A stretch of DNA of 5,861 nt, from contig JAQVYZ010000077.1 in assembly GCA_028708485.1 (NCBI GenBank), positions 1 through 5,861 of the forward strand, in the 5' to 3' direction. Positions 1-5,861 of this stretch are shown here, in pieces; position 1 is the first letter of the stretch; each line of letters begins with the position of its first letter. Under the pieces are notes generated by a model. That model was not told the DNA's origin, did not search any database, and saw nothing but the letters and a program-made list of their open reading frames with translations. This DNA comes from Caldisericia bacterium. Lineage in GTDB: Bacteria; Caldisericota; Caldisericia; UBA6126. The position numbers and the translations under genes were made by a program.

Positions 1-441
1 AATGGCCGGAATGATCGGTTCGATCTCATAGAGTCGGTATAACTGTTCATCCGTTTCAATCCCACCGCAGCGTAAGGTTCTCACCTTCTCAATCGCTTCC
101 TTGGCTGTACATCCCCCCATCATACAATGCAGGGCAGCAAAAAATCCGGCACGCCCTAAACCGGCATGACAATGCAAAAATACCGACAGCTGCATCTTTT
201 TATAACTGGCAAAATACCGAAGCGCCTGAAAAAGCTGTGACCAGGTCGGGGTGGACATATCCCGAACGGGAAGGGAGATAAACTCTGTAAACAGATTCTC
301 CTCAAGAGGTACCGGGTAGGGATCTTCCGTTACATTCATTACAATGCGAAAATGAACCGCTAATTCATGTAAATCCTCTTGTGATGGAAACCGTCCAATC
401 GCCAGACAAGGTTTTTCTATCCATGTAAAGTCTACAGGCAT
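1..441 (-). CDS. Dual-specificity / tyrosine phosphatase-like protein, 3' end beyond window
   Basis: Cysteine-dependent phosphatase of the DUSP/PTP fold, expected to hydrolyse phosphate esters in the cytoplasm; its substrate is unknown. 147 residues are visible and the frame is still open at the left edge. The P-loop HCHAGLGR spans residues 90-97, giving catalytic Cys91 and Arg97 in a CX5R motif. Asp61 in PVRDMSTP is the likely general acid. GGIETDEQ (126-133) resembles the conserved Glu-Thr-x-x-Gln segment after the P-loop in bacterial DUSP-like proteins. No signal peptide or membrane segment is seen. The ATG at 441 is chosen because a GAGGAG site lies 7 nt upstream; it overlaps the end of mfd by 10 nt, which makes this the last visible cistron of the operon. 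The residue after Arg97 is Ala98 rather than the usual Ser/Thr, which may slow turnover. The fold assignment is fairly secure; the physiological role is not known. Confidence 0.82.
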   Translation of the reverse strand, partial: MPVDFTWIEKPCLAIGRFPSQEDLHELAVHFRIVMNVTEDPYPVPLEENLFTEFISLPVRDMSTPTWSQLFQALRYFASYKKMQLSVFLHCHAGLGRAGFFAALHCMMGGCTAKEAIEKVRTLRCGGIETDEQLYRLYEIEPIIPAI

Positions 442-3400
442 TGCAACACTCCTCTGATAATATCATCCAAGGGGATAGCATCTTTTCGGATAAGGATCTG
501 TTCCGCTTTAAATCGAATCCGGTTCCCGAACTCATTCACGAGTGTGCTGATGTGATGTACATTCAGGTCGAACCGGCGGGAATCTTTCTTAAACGTAAAT
601 ACCACCAGGTTCTCTTCTGTTTTCACCCCGTTCAATCCCTTTTCAAACGCCAGCATACGGAGTTCCAGGTTTTTGTAGAATTCAGATAAAGCCGCAGGTG
701 GGGGTCCAAACCGATCGCGGATCTGGTCTTCCATCGCCAGAAGCTCTTTTTTGGACTGCAGAGAAACTAACTGCTGATACAGAGCCAACCGTTCCCCTTC
801 ATCCCGAATCATGGTGGAAGGAATATAGCCGGTAATCGGAAATTCCGGAAAGAGAACTGCTTCCGCTTCTTGTGCAGTTGACTGTGACGACTTAATCTCG
901 TCCATTGCTTCTTTTAAAAGCTGGACATACAGGTGATATCCAACCGCTCTGAGGTGTCCGGATTGCTCGGATCCGAGGAAATTCCCAGCTCCTCTGATCT
1001 CAAGATCCCGTAAGGCTATTTTCAGACCGGATCCTAACTCAACAAATTCCTTAATCGCTTCAAGCCTGGAAGTCGCAGTTTCTGTAATCGCCAGATCCTT
1101 CGGATAAAAGAAATAGGCATAGGCTTTTCGGTTGGAACGTCCAACCCGCCCCCGCAACTGATACATCTGTGCTAATCCCAAACGATGCGCATCGTCAACT
1201 AAAATAGTGTTTACAGTGGGTATGTCGATTCCAGACTCAATAATGGTCGTGCATAAAAGCAGCTGGATCTGCCCTTCCAAAAAAGAGGTGATAATATTAT
1301 CAATCTCTTCTCCGTTCATCTGTCCGTGAGCCACTCCAATCCGTATATCCGGTAGAAGTGCGGTCAATTTTTCTTTGACTTTTTCAATATCCTTGATGCG
1401 GTTATGAACATAATATACCTGTCCATCCCGAGCTATTTCAAAACGGATAGCGCTTACGAGCGCTTCTTCATCGAAAGGCATCACATAAGTCTTCACCGGT
1501 TTACGTCCTTCTGGAGAGGTGTCGATCCGGGAAATCTCCTTGATGCCGGAGATAGCCATGGATAATGTTCTGGGGATAGGTGTTGCCGTCAGGGTTAGCA
1601 CATCGACGTTTTCTTTTAGTTTCCGTATTTTTTCTTTATGGCGCACTCCGAATTTATGCTCTTCATCGATTACCAATAAACCCAGGTTTTTAAACACCAA
1701 GTCTTTGGAAAGTATCGCATGCGTACCGATGACCAGGTCAATTTTTCCCTCCTTCAATCCTCTCACAATCTCCTTTTTCTTCTTGTCGCTGATTAACCGG
1801 GAGAGAATCTGGAGGTTGATCGGATAAGGCGCAAACCGTTCCTTAAACGTCTCAAAATGTTGGCTGGCCAGGATAGTGGTCGGCACCAATAAAGCAACCT
1901 GGTAGCCTTCCATAATCGCTTTAAACGAAGCACGGATCGCTACCTCTGTTTTCCCGTAGCCAACGTCGCCAGTAACCACTCTGTCCATGATTTTTCTGGA
2001 TTCCATATCCTGTTTTACATCCTGGATCGCGACCAGCTGATCAGGCGTTTCTTCATACGGAAATGACGATTCCATCTCCTTCTGCCAAGGTGTATCCATA
2101 TGAAATGCAGTACCATTCGCCATTTCGCGTTGGGCATAGAGGGCGATCAGATCTTTTGCGAGTTCTTGTACGCTTTTTTTCGCTTTTTCTCGAATTCTTT
2201 CCCAGTCGGAAGATCCAAGTGAATTTAATTTTACATGCTCCGCTTCCCCAATATACTTATTGACGGCATTGATTCGTTCAGGAGGCACATACAACATGTC
2301 TCCGCGGTCATACTCCAATAATACAAATTCCTTTTCTTTGCCTTCTAGGTCTTTGACGACCTTTAATCCGCGGTAGATGCCCACGCCATAATTATAATGA
2401 ACCAGTATATCCCCCATTTTCAGGTCTTCGATCGACTGGATCGGGATCCCTTCACGGAATTTCCTAACCGGTTTATGAGGTCGTTTCCACCCAAACAGCT
2501 CTTTGTCAGTCAATAAAGTAACTTTTTGGGAAGGATAATGAAAACCATCGGACAGATAAGAATCTACCAAAACAATGGAGTGGGTTTCCCCTTCGAGTCC
2601 TATCTGAGTCAAAATCTCTTTCACCCGTTTATATTGTTTCGTGCAAATGATCAGCTGATGATTCTTGACGGAATACTGCTGGATCACGCTTTTATAATCC
2701 CCGGTGGAAAGCCCCTCGATACTGTGGATCGGGAGAGCGATTTTCTGGGGAGTGGTCTTGTTTAATGGAGAGGAGCTTAAACGAATGGTTTTCGGAAAAC
2801 TTTCCAGTTTTTTTCTTGATCGCTGGAAATATTTCTCCCAAGGAAGCGAAAGGATCTCCCGCTTCTCTCTTTCCATCACCACGATCTCATAAGATTCTGT
2901 TTGAAAAAGCTTGATTCCCTCTTCTAATAGAGTCGGCTGCACCAAAAAAAGGAAGGAGTCTTCCGAAAAATAATCGGTCAGTATTTTTTCTTCGTCACGG
3001 GAAAAAGGCAGATAATGCTCGATACCGGAGAAATAGATCCCCTGCTTAATTTCAACGAGGTCTTTTTGGATGATATCAGAGAGGTCATTCGGATTTTTTT
3101 GGAAATAGACGGTCAGTTTCTTATCCAGCTGTTGGATCGCCTCCCGGGTGTATAAAAAATGAGAAAAAGGAATGATCGAATAGGATTCGGTTTTTTCAAT
3201 GCTAAGTTGAGTGACAGGATCAAAGAAACGGATACTCTGAATCTGGTTCTCAAAGAATTCAATCCTGGCCGGTTGATTCGAGGTGGGACTAAAAATATCC
3301 AGAAGACCTCCCTTGATACGAATATCCCCCACTCTTTCGACGGCGACTTCATTACGGTATCCGAATTTCTCCAACTGTTCCATCAGGGTGGTAAAAGAGA

Positions 3401-3848
3401 TCTCTTCCCCAACTGTCATTTTCATCGTGACTCTTTCCAGTTCCTCCGGAGAAAGAACCGGTTGAAACACAGCACGGTTCGTTGTGATGACAATCTTCTG
3501 CCCAGGCTGCTGCAATGCATGCAGGACTTGCATCTGCTCGCCGATAACCTCCCGGGGTAAAGAAACCTTTTCATATGGAATCTGGGAACCGTCGGGAAAA
3601 ATATACAATTTGGATTGTAATGTCGGGGGAAGCAAGTCGTGCAGATTGGCATAAATCCTCTCACAATCACCCTCTCCCGGCACAATGATCAGCATAGAGG
3701 AGAATGGATGAGTGGCAACATGTGCGATAAACAAAGAGGAGACAGCATTGGTTGCATTATAAAGATGAATCGGTTCCCGGGGGAAGGGAGAAGGGAGAGT
3801 TGAAGTAAATAAAGATTGAAAATAAGAGAGAAGAGGCTTATTCATCAT
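432..3848 (-). CDS. mfd: Transcription-repair coupling factor Mfd (TRCF helicase)
   Basis: ATP-dependent DNA translocase that pushes stalled RNA polymerase off template lesions and recruits UvrA for nucleotide excision repair. Counting 1138 residues from ATG 3848, the order is: UvrB-homology module (VERVGDIRIKGGLLDIFS, about 170-187); a poorly conserved middle; the CarD-like RNA polymerase-interaction domain (GDILVHYNYGVGIYRG, about 479-494); RecG-like helicase lobes with Walker A GDVGYGKT (627-634), DEEH (728-731), TATPIPRT (754-761) and motif VI QLRGRVGRSNR (897-907); then the TRCF C-terminal domain (about 1002-1138). All motifs are intact, and the length is close to B. subtilis Mfd (about 1177). 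The frame stays open up to ATG 3896, but MNKPLLSYFQSLF matches the usual N-terminus, so ATG 3848 or 3845 is preferred. No clear ribosome binding site precedes either, and the ATG overlaps the pth stop, suggesting translational coupling. Confidence 0.97.
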   Translation of the reverse strand: MMNKPLLSYFQSLFTSTLPSPFPREPIHLYNATNAVSSLFIAHVATHPFSSMLIIVPGEGDCERIYANLHDLLPPTLQSKLYIFPDGSQIPYEKVSLPREVIGEQMQVLHALQQPGQKIVITTNRAVFQPVLSPEELERVTMKMTVGEEISFTTLMEQLEKFGYRNEVAVERVGDIRIKGGLLDIFSPTSNQPARIEFFENQIQSIRFFDPVTQLSIEKTESYSIIPFSHFLYTREAIQQLDKKLTVYFQKNPNDLSDIIQKDLVEIKQGIYFSGIEHYLPFSRDEEKILTDYFSEDSFLFLVQPTLLEEGIKLFQTESYEIVVMEREKREILSLPWEKYFQRSRKKLESFPKTIRLSSSPLNKTTPQKIALPIHSIEGLSTGDYKSVIQQYSVKNHQLIICTKQYKRVKEILTQIGLEGETHSIVLVDSYLSDGFHYPSQKVTLLTDKELFGWKRPHKPVRKFREGIPIQSIEDLKMGDILVHYNYGVGIYRGLKVVKDLEGKEKEFVLLEYDRGDMLYVPPERINAVNKYIGEAEHVKLNSLGSSDWERIREKAKKSVQELAKDLIALYAQREMANGTAFHMDTPWQKEMESSFPYEETPDQLVAIQDVKQDMESRKIMDRVVTGDVGYGKTEVAIRASFKAIMEGYQVALLVPTTILASQHFETFKERFAPYPINLQILSRLISDKKKKEIVRGLKEGKIDLVIGTHAILSKDLVFKNLGLLVIDEEHKFGVRHKEKIRKLKENVDVLTLTATPIPRTLSMAISGIKEISRIDTSPEGRKPVKTYVMPFDEEALVSAIRFEIARDGQVYYVHNRIKDIEKVKEKLTALLPDIRIGVAHGQMNGEEIDNIITSFLEGQIQLLLCTTIIESGIDIPTVNTILVDDAHRLGLAQMYQLRGRVGRSNRKAYAYFFYPKDLAITETATSRLEAIKEFVELGSGLKIALRDLEIRGAGNFLGSEQSGHLRAVGYHLYVQLLKEAMDEIKSSQSTAQEAEAVLFPEFPITGYIPSTMIRDEGERLALYQQLVSLQSKKELLAMEDQIRDRFGPPPAALSEFYKNLELRMLAFEKGLNGVKTEENLVVFTFKKDSRRFDLNVHHISTLVNEFGNRIRFKAEQILIRKDAIPLDDIIRGVLQCL
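449..454 (-). promoter_or_regulatory. Ribosome binding site of the phosphatase-like gene
   Basis: GAGGAG on the minus strand, followed by a 7-nt spacer (TGTTGCA) and ATG at 441. It lies inside the last codons of mfd and decides the start of the phosphatase gene. It allows independent initiation as well as coupling to mfd translation. Confidence 0.75.
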
Positions 3849-4440
3849 CAATGGTATTTTTTCGGTTAAACCGATTGGCTGCGTGATGAAAACCATTCTC
3901 TAACCAGCTTTCAACCGCATCTCGTAGGTCAGGCATCCGATTTGTAATCTCTTGTTGCTCATTTTTTGAAAAAGAGGATAAAACATACTCTACCGGATCT
4001 TCGTACGTCCCGGGACGACCAATCCCGATCTTCAACCGGGCAAACAAATCGGTATGCAAAGATTGAATGATCGATTCAATCCCGCGGTGCCCACCACTGT
4101 GCCCTCTGTTTTTGAAGCGTATCTGAAGAAACGGCAGATCCAAGTCATCATGCAGGATTAAAATCCGGTTGGGGGGGAGAGCATATTTTTGTACGATCTG
4201 CCCGACAGCTTTACCGGACAAGTTCATAAAAGTAGCTGGTTTTACGAACAGGATGTGTTGTGCCGACGGTAAGGTAGCCAGCCAGGTAACCGCAAAACAT
4301 TCAATACGTTTCTGACTGGGCTTGTATTGCTTTTCCAAATAATCAACTACCAAGAATCCGATATTATGCCGGGAGGTCAGATACTCCTTGCCAGGATTGC
4401 CTAGCCCGAATACTGCATAATTTATTTCTTCTTGAACCAC
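3838..4440 (-). CDS. pth: Peptidyl-tRNA hydrolase (Pth family)
   Basis: Cytoplasmic esterase that cleaves peptidyl-tRNA released by aborted translation and so returns free tRNA; usually essential in bacteria. The 200 residues match normal family length. Visible signatures are FGLGNPGKEY with Asn15, catalytic His25 in SRHNIGF, FMNLSGKAV with Asn73, HDDLDLP with Asp98, and LKIGIGRPG. By comparison with E. coli Pth these correspond to Asn10, His20, Asn68 and Asp93. The motif that is GGHNG in E. coli (Asn114) reads GGHRG here, so that contact residue is Arg. The start is GTG at 4440 with no recognisable ribosome binding site. It overlaps the preceding gene by 19 nt, next to an A-rich slippery sequence, so initiation probably depends on translation of the upstream cistron. 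The stop (3840-3838) overlaps the mfd start. Function is secure; the exact start is slightly less so. Confidence 0.97.
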   Translation of the reverse strand: MVQEEINYAVFGLGNPGKEYLTSRHNIGFLVVDYLEKQYKPSQKRIECFAVTWLATLPSAQHILFVKPATFMNLSGKAVGQIVQKYALPPNRILILHDDLDLPFLQIRFKNRGHSGGHRGIESIIQSLHTDLFARLKIGIGRPGTYEDPVEYVLSSFSKNEQQEITNRMPDLRDAVESWLENGFHHAANRFNRKNTIDDE

Positions 4441-5183
4441 TTTTTTATTTTTTTCATTTCTTGATTGATCTCTTTCAGGTTTTTTGTCATCTCAAACAAG
4501 AGATTCATCATTAATTCGCGTGTATCGGTTTCTTCTAAACCGGAAAAACGGGGTGAGAATTCTTTCGGATAGTCTGCAAAAGGGCGGTTGGAAAAAAAGG
4601 CTGAATATAAACCATCATCCTCCCCATCCAATTCCCAATCTTCTTGGTCAACCCATTCTTCGGATTCTTCCAACTCATTGATCTGGGAGATAATAGAAAT
4701 CCTCTGCTGAGCTTGGATTTCGTCTATTGGTCTTTCTGGCAAATTCGCAGAATTTAAAAAAATAGTAGGAAAATAGAGGAGAGAGCTGTTTTCGGATTTA
4801 CAGAACATATGGTATGTCTCCTGGAATTCCACCAGTGCATAAGGAGAAACCATATATGTCTCCCCGGTTCGTGTCACAAAAATCACAGATCCCTTGATAG
4901 GTTGTTCTTTTTTAAGTACTTCAAATTGCTCCAGGTAAATTTGGAAATAATCTTTTTCTAGGATGACATATTTGTTCCAAAGTATTTTTTTGGCCAATTC
5001 TGGAAACAAGGAATCTAAGGAATCATTCACATCAACCAGTTTAACAAGGCAAAGTGCTTTGTCAGATCGAATTAAAGCTACCTCCGGACTTAAGTTTTTC
5101 GACCGGATATGAGCATCTTTCAGTTCATCGAGCAACAATTGCTTGACGAACCGCTTTGCTTTCAATAAATTCTTTTCTGCCAA
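4422..5183 (-). CDS. Unrecognised cytoplasmic protein, first gene of the pth-mfd operon
   Basis: I do not recognise a family. The 253 residues show no signal peptide or membrane segment. Residues 1-30 are Lys-rich and probably helical. The region about 40-145 has alternating hydrophobic stretches that suggest a mixed alpha/beta domain (e.g. GSVIFVTRTGETYMVSPYA near 98-116). Residues about 170-191 are very acidic (ESEEWVDQEDWELDGEDDG). The C-terminal part, about 220-253, looks like an amphipathic or coiled-coil helix ending in a basic tail (KKIKKWFKKK). The start is TTG at 5183, supported by GGGAGG 6 nt upstream; no ATG serves better. It is preceded by a likely promoter, so it appears to lead the operon, and it overlaps pth by 19 nt. 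Acidic and basic segments in one chain suggest a protein or nucleic-acid contact role, but that is only inference. The gene is very likely real given its length, ribosome binding site and position. Confidence 0.85.
   Translation of the reverse strand: MAEKNLLKAKRFVKQLLLDELKDAHIRSKNLSPEVALIRSDKALCLVKLVDVNDSLDSLFPELAKKILWNKYVILEKDYFQIYLEQFEVLKKEQPIKGSVIFVTRTGETYMVSPYALVEFQETYHMFCKSENSSLLYFPTIFLNSANLPERPIDEIQAQQRISIISQINELEESEEWVDQEDWELDGEDDGLYSAFFSNRPFADYPKEFSPRFSGLEETDTRELMMNLLFEMTKNLKEINQEMKKIKKWFKKK
4440..4446 (-). other. Possible -1 frameshift slippery site A_AAA_AAG
   Basis: On the minus strand the 253-aa gene reads ATA AAA AAG TGG, so the heptamer A AAA AAG is in the phase used by the E. 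coli dnaX frameshift. A -1 slip makes the next codon GTG at 4440, the start codon of pth, and fuses the two proteins. A second run of seven A lies just upstream (4454-4448). The only downstream hairpin I see (GCTAGG-CAAT-CCTGGC) is about 34 nt away, too far to be a classic stimulator, and there is no strong upstream SD-like stimulator. The heptamer is seen directly; its use is inferred. Confidence 0.35.
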
Positions 5184-5189
5184 ATCAAA

Positions 5190-5195
5190 CCTCCC
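5190..5195 (-). promoter_or_regulatory. Ribosome binding site of the 253-aa gene
   Basis: GGGAGG on the minus strand, followed by TTTGAT and the TTG start at 5183. The strength and 6-nt spacing of this site are the main reason for accepting a TTG start. Confidence 0.8.
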
Positions 5196-5211
5196 ACGCT
5201 AAACTCATTTT

Positions 5212-5239
5212 ATTATACCGTTTTCGCGAATAAACCAAA
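5212..5239 (-). promoter_or_regulatory. Likely vegetative promoter of the pth-mfd operon
   Basis: A perfect -10 box TATAAT lies on the minus strand at 5217-5212. The -35 element is weak: TTTGGT (5239-5234) with a 16-bp spacer, or TTGGTT (5238-5233) with a 15-bp spacer. Transcription would begin near 5205, leaving about 20 nt of leader before the TTG start, with the ribosome binding site inside it. The spacer contains the palindrome TTCGCGAA, where a bound protein could block the polymerase. Confidence 0.5.
5223..5230. repeat. Perfect 8-bp palindrome TTCGCGAA in the divergent intergenic region
   Basis: TTCGCGAA reads the same on both strands and sits between the proposed -35 and -10 of the minus-strand promoter. 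The symmetry breaks at the next base pair on each side, so it is a short half-candidate for an operator and may be chance. Confidence 0.3.
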
Positions 5240-5265
5240 TCATCCCCCTGTAGAAATAAATCATG

Positions 5266-5271
5266 TATAAT
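5266..5271 (+). promoter_or_regulatory. Candidate -10 box for the divergent plus-strand gene
   Basis: TATAAT on the plus strand, about 40 nt upstream of the GTG start at 5312. I find no convincing TTGACA-like -35 at 16-18 bp; the expected place is occupied by a C-rich run (CATCCCCC, 5241-5248). The promoter may therefore be weak, need an activator, or use another sigma factor. Confidence 0.4.
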
Positions 5272-5298
5272 TATGTGAATAAGGTTTCAGATACAACC

Positions 5299-5305
5299 AA
5301 AGGAG
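5299..5305 (+). promoter_or_regulatory. Ribosome binding site of the membrane-anchored protein gene
   Basis: AAAGGAG with a 6-nt spacer (ATATGG) to GTG at 5312. The ATG inside the spacer (5308) is too close to the site, and its frame stops after about 20 codons, so GTG is the real start. Confidence 0.8.
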
Positions 5306-5311
5306 ATATGG

Positions 5312-5861
5312 GTGAAAAGAGTAAAGTGGTTTATCGTACCGGGTTTATTGATTGCCATCGCATTATTTAGTTTTTCCTTATTCCAACAACAGGTACAGAT
5401 GCTGCAAAGCGATCCAGCTCCATTGCAAACTCAAGAAGAAATTGAAAAAACATGGAACCGTCCCACTCCGAAAAAATCGATTGTCTCTAATACTTTGATT
5501 ATCAGTATAACAGGTATAAAACAAAGTGATATTCCAAATGCAAAACAATGGCTCTCGGATATAAAACCTGAAGTTGTCAATGGAGTCTTTACCCATGCAA
5601 ACACTCAAGATGAAACCTATTTCCTTTTTCAACTTCTCTCCGGTCAAAAAGAGAGTCTGAATAGTGCCCATACCGTGAATGGCTACCGCAATACTGATCA
5701 CCTACTTCACCTTGCCCGGTATTATAAAATGGGAATCTCTGTTTATTCTTCTCTGCCTGGTTTTCCACTGGACAATCCTGTCAATGTTTTGGATGAGATT
5801 AAAAAAACAGGCATCTCCTCCGGAACCAACCAAGTCTCTTTTGTGAATATCAATGTAGACA
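5312..5861 (+). CDS. Membrane-anchored extracytoplasmic protein of unknown function, 3' end beyond window
   Basis: I do not recognise the family with confidence. 183 codons are visible and the frame is open to the right edge. The N-terminus is basic (VKRVKW, with GTG read as Met), followed by one hydrophobic segment (about residues 7-24, FIVPGLLIAIALFSFSLF). There is no lipobox Cys and no clear signal-peptidase site, so it is probably a membrane anchor with the rest outside. A Gln/Pro/Lys-rich linker (about 25-58) leads to a domain with beta-strand-like TLIISITG (61-68) and TNGYRN-like elements near 121-127. The part around GYRNTDHLLHLARYYKMGISVYSS faintly recalls polysaccharide deacetylases, but the metal-binding Asp/His motifs are not visible. 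The start is set by AAAGGAG 6 nt upstream. The gene is divergent from the pth-mfd operon, with 128 bp between the two start codons, and need not be functionally related. Confidence 0.8.
   Translation, partial: MKRVKWFIVPGLLIAIALFSFSLFQQQVQMLQSDPAPLQTQEEIEKTWNRPTPKKSIVSNTLIISITGIKQSDIPNAKQWLSDIKPEVVNGVFTHANTQDETYFLFQLLSGQKESLNSAHTVNGYRNTDHLLHLARYYKMGISVYSSLPGFPLDNPVNVLDEIKKTGISSGTNQVSFVNINVD

Noticed and set aside
3159..3560. Plus-strand open frame of 133 codons opposite mfd, and similar ones at 441-689, 1519-1827 and 2526-2765
   Set aside because: They lie wholly inside mfd on the opposite strand, show no recognisable motifs or ribosome binding sites, and are explained by codon structure of the real gene.
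4391..4406. Hairpin GCTAGG-CAAT-CCTGGC on the minus strand as a frameshift stimulator or terminator
   Set aside because: It is about 34 nt beyond the slippery site, has no U-run, and falls on codons for the conserved GLGNPG motif, which explain the sequence.
5206..5208. Minus-strand ATG opening a 7-codon leader frame ending just before the TTG start
   Set aside because: It has no ribosome binding site and lies at or upstream of the predicted transcription start, so it would not be translated.
5308..5310. ATG as start of the plus-strand gene
   Set aside because: It is only 2 nt from the ribosome binding site and its frame hits a stop after about 20 codons; GTG 5312 gives the long frame.
5378..5701. 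Minus-strand open frame of 107 codons
   Set aside because: It is antisense to the plus-strand membrane-anchored gene, which has a strong ribosome binding site and coherent anchor-linker-domain layout.
5660..5790. Polysaccharide deacetylase domain in the plus-strand protein
   Set aside because: Only a vague spacing resemblance; no catalytic Asp-Asp or His-x3-His type motif is visible in the 183 residues available.
1..5861. CRISPR array, insertion sequence, tRNA or intrinsic terminator
   Set aside because: No spaced direct repeats, transposase motifs, tRNA cloverleaf or GC-rich stem followed by a T-run was found outside coding sequence.

Overview
The window is a moderately AT-rich bacterial chromosome segment carrying a compact housekeeping cluster. 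Strong Shine-Dalgarno sites (GGGAGG, AAAGGAG, GAGGAG), use of TTG and GTG starts, and a pth-mfd pair all suggest a Firmicute (Bacillota). The pth-mfd pair resembles the pth-fin-mfd block of Bacillus, but no fin-like gene lies between the two here. The genus cannot be named from the sequence alone, and this placement is an inference.

Almost everything is on the minus strand, so transcription runs from right to left. In order it holds an unrecognised cytoplasmic 253-aa protein (5183-4422, TTG start), peptidyl-tRNA hydrolase pth (4440-3838, GTG start), the transcription-repair coupling factor mfd (about 3848-432), and a dual-specificity/tyrosine phosphatase-like protein (441 to the left edge, incomplete). 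Every junction overlaps, by 19, 11 (or 8) and 10 nt, so the four genes look like one operon with translational coupling. Only the first and last genes have an obvious ribosome binding site. Pth recycles peptidyl-tRNA from aborted translation and Mfd removes stalled RNA polymerase, so the two core genes both rescue stalled machines of gene expression. The roles of the flanking protein and the phosphatase are unknown.

A 128-bp intergenic region (5184-5311) separates this operon from a divergent plus-strand gene (5312 to the right edge, incomplete). That gene encodes an unrecognised protein with an N-terminal membrane anchor. The intergenic region holds a TATAAT -10 box facing each way and an 8-bp palindrome, TTCGCGAA, just upstream of the minus-strand -10 box.

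The most notable point is a dnaX-type slippery heptamer, A_AAA_AAG, in the correct phase at the junction of the 253-aa gene and pth. A -1 slip there would fuse the two proteins, reading the pth GTG start as the next codon. Two catalytic-site deviations are also notable: the phosphatase has Ala where the P-loop usually has Ser/Thr after the Arg, and Pth has Arg where E. coli Pth has Asn114. There are no RNA genes, mobile elements, CRISPR arrays or terminators that I can support, and no gene-free stretch longer than 300 bases.
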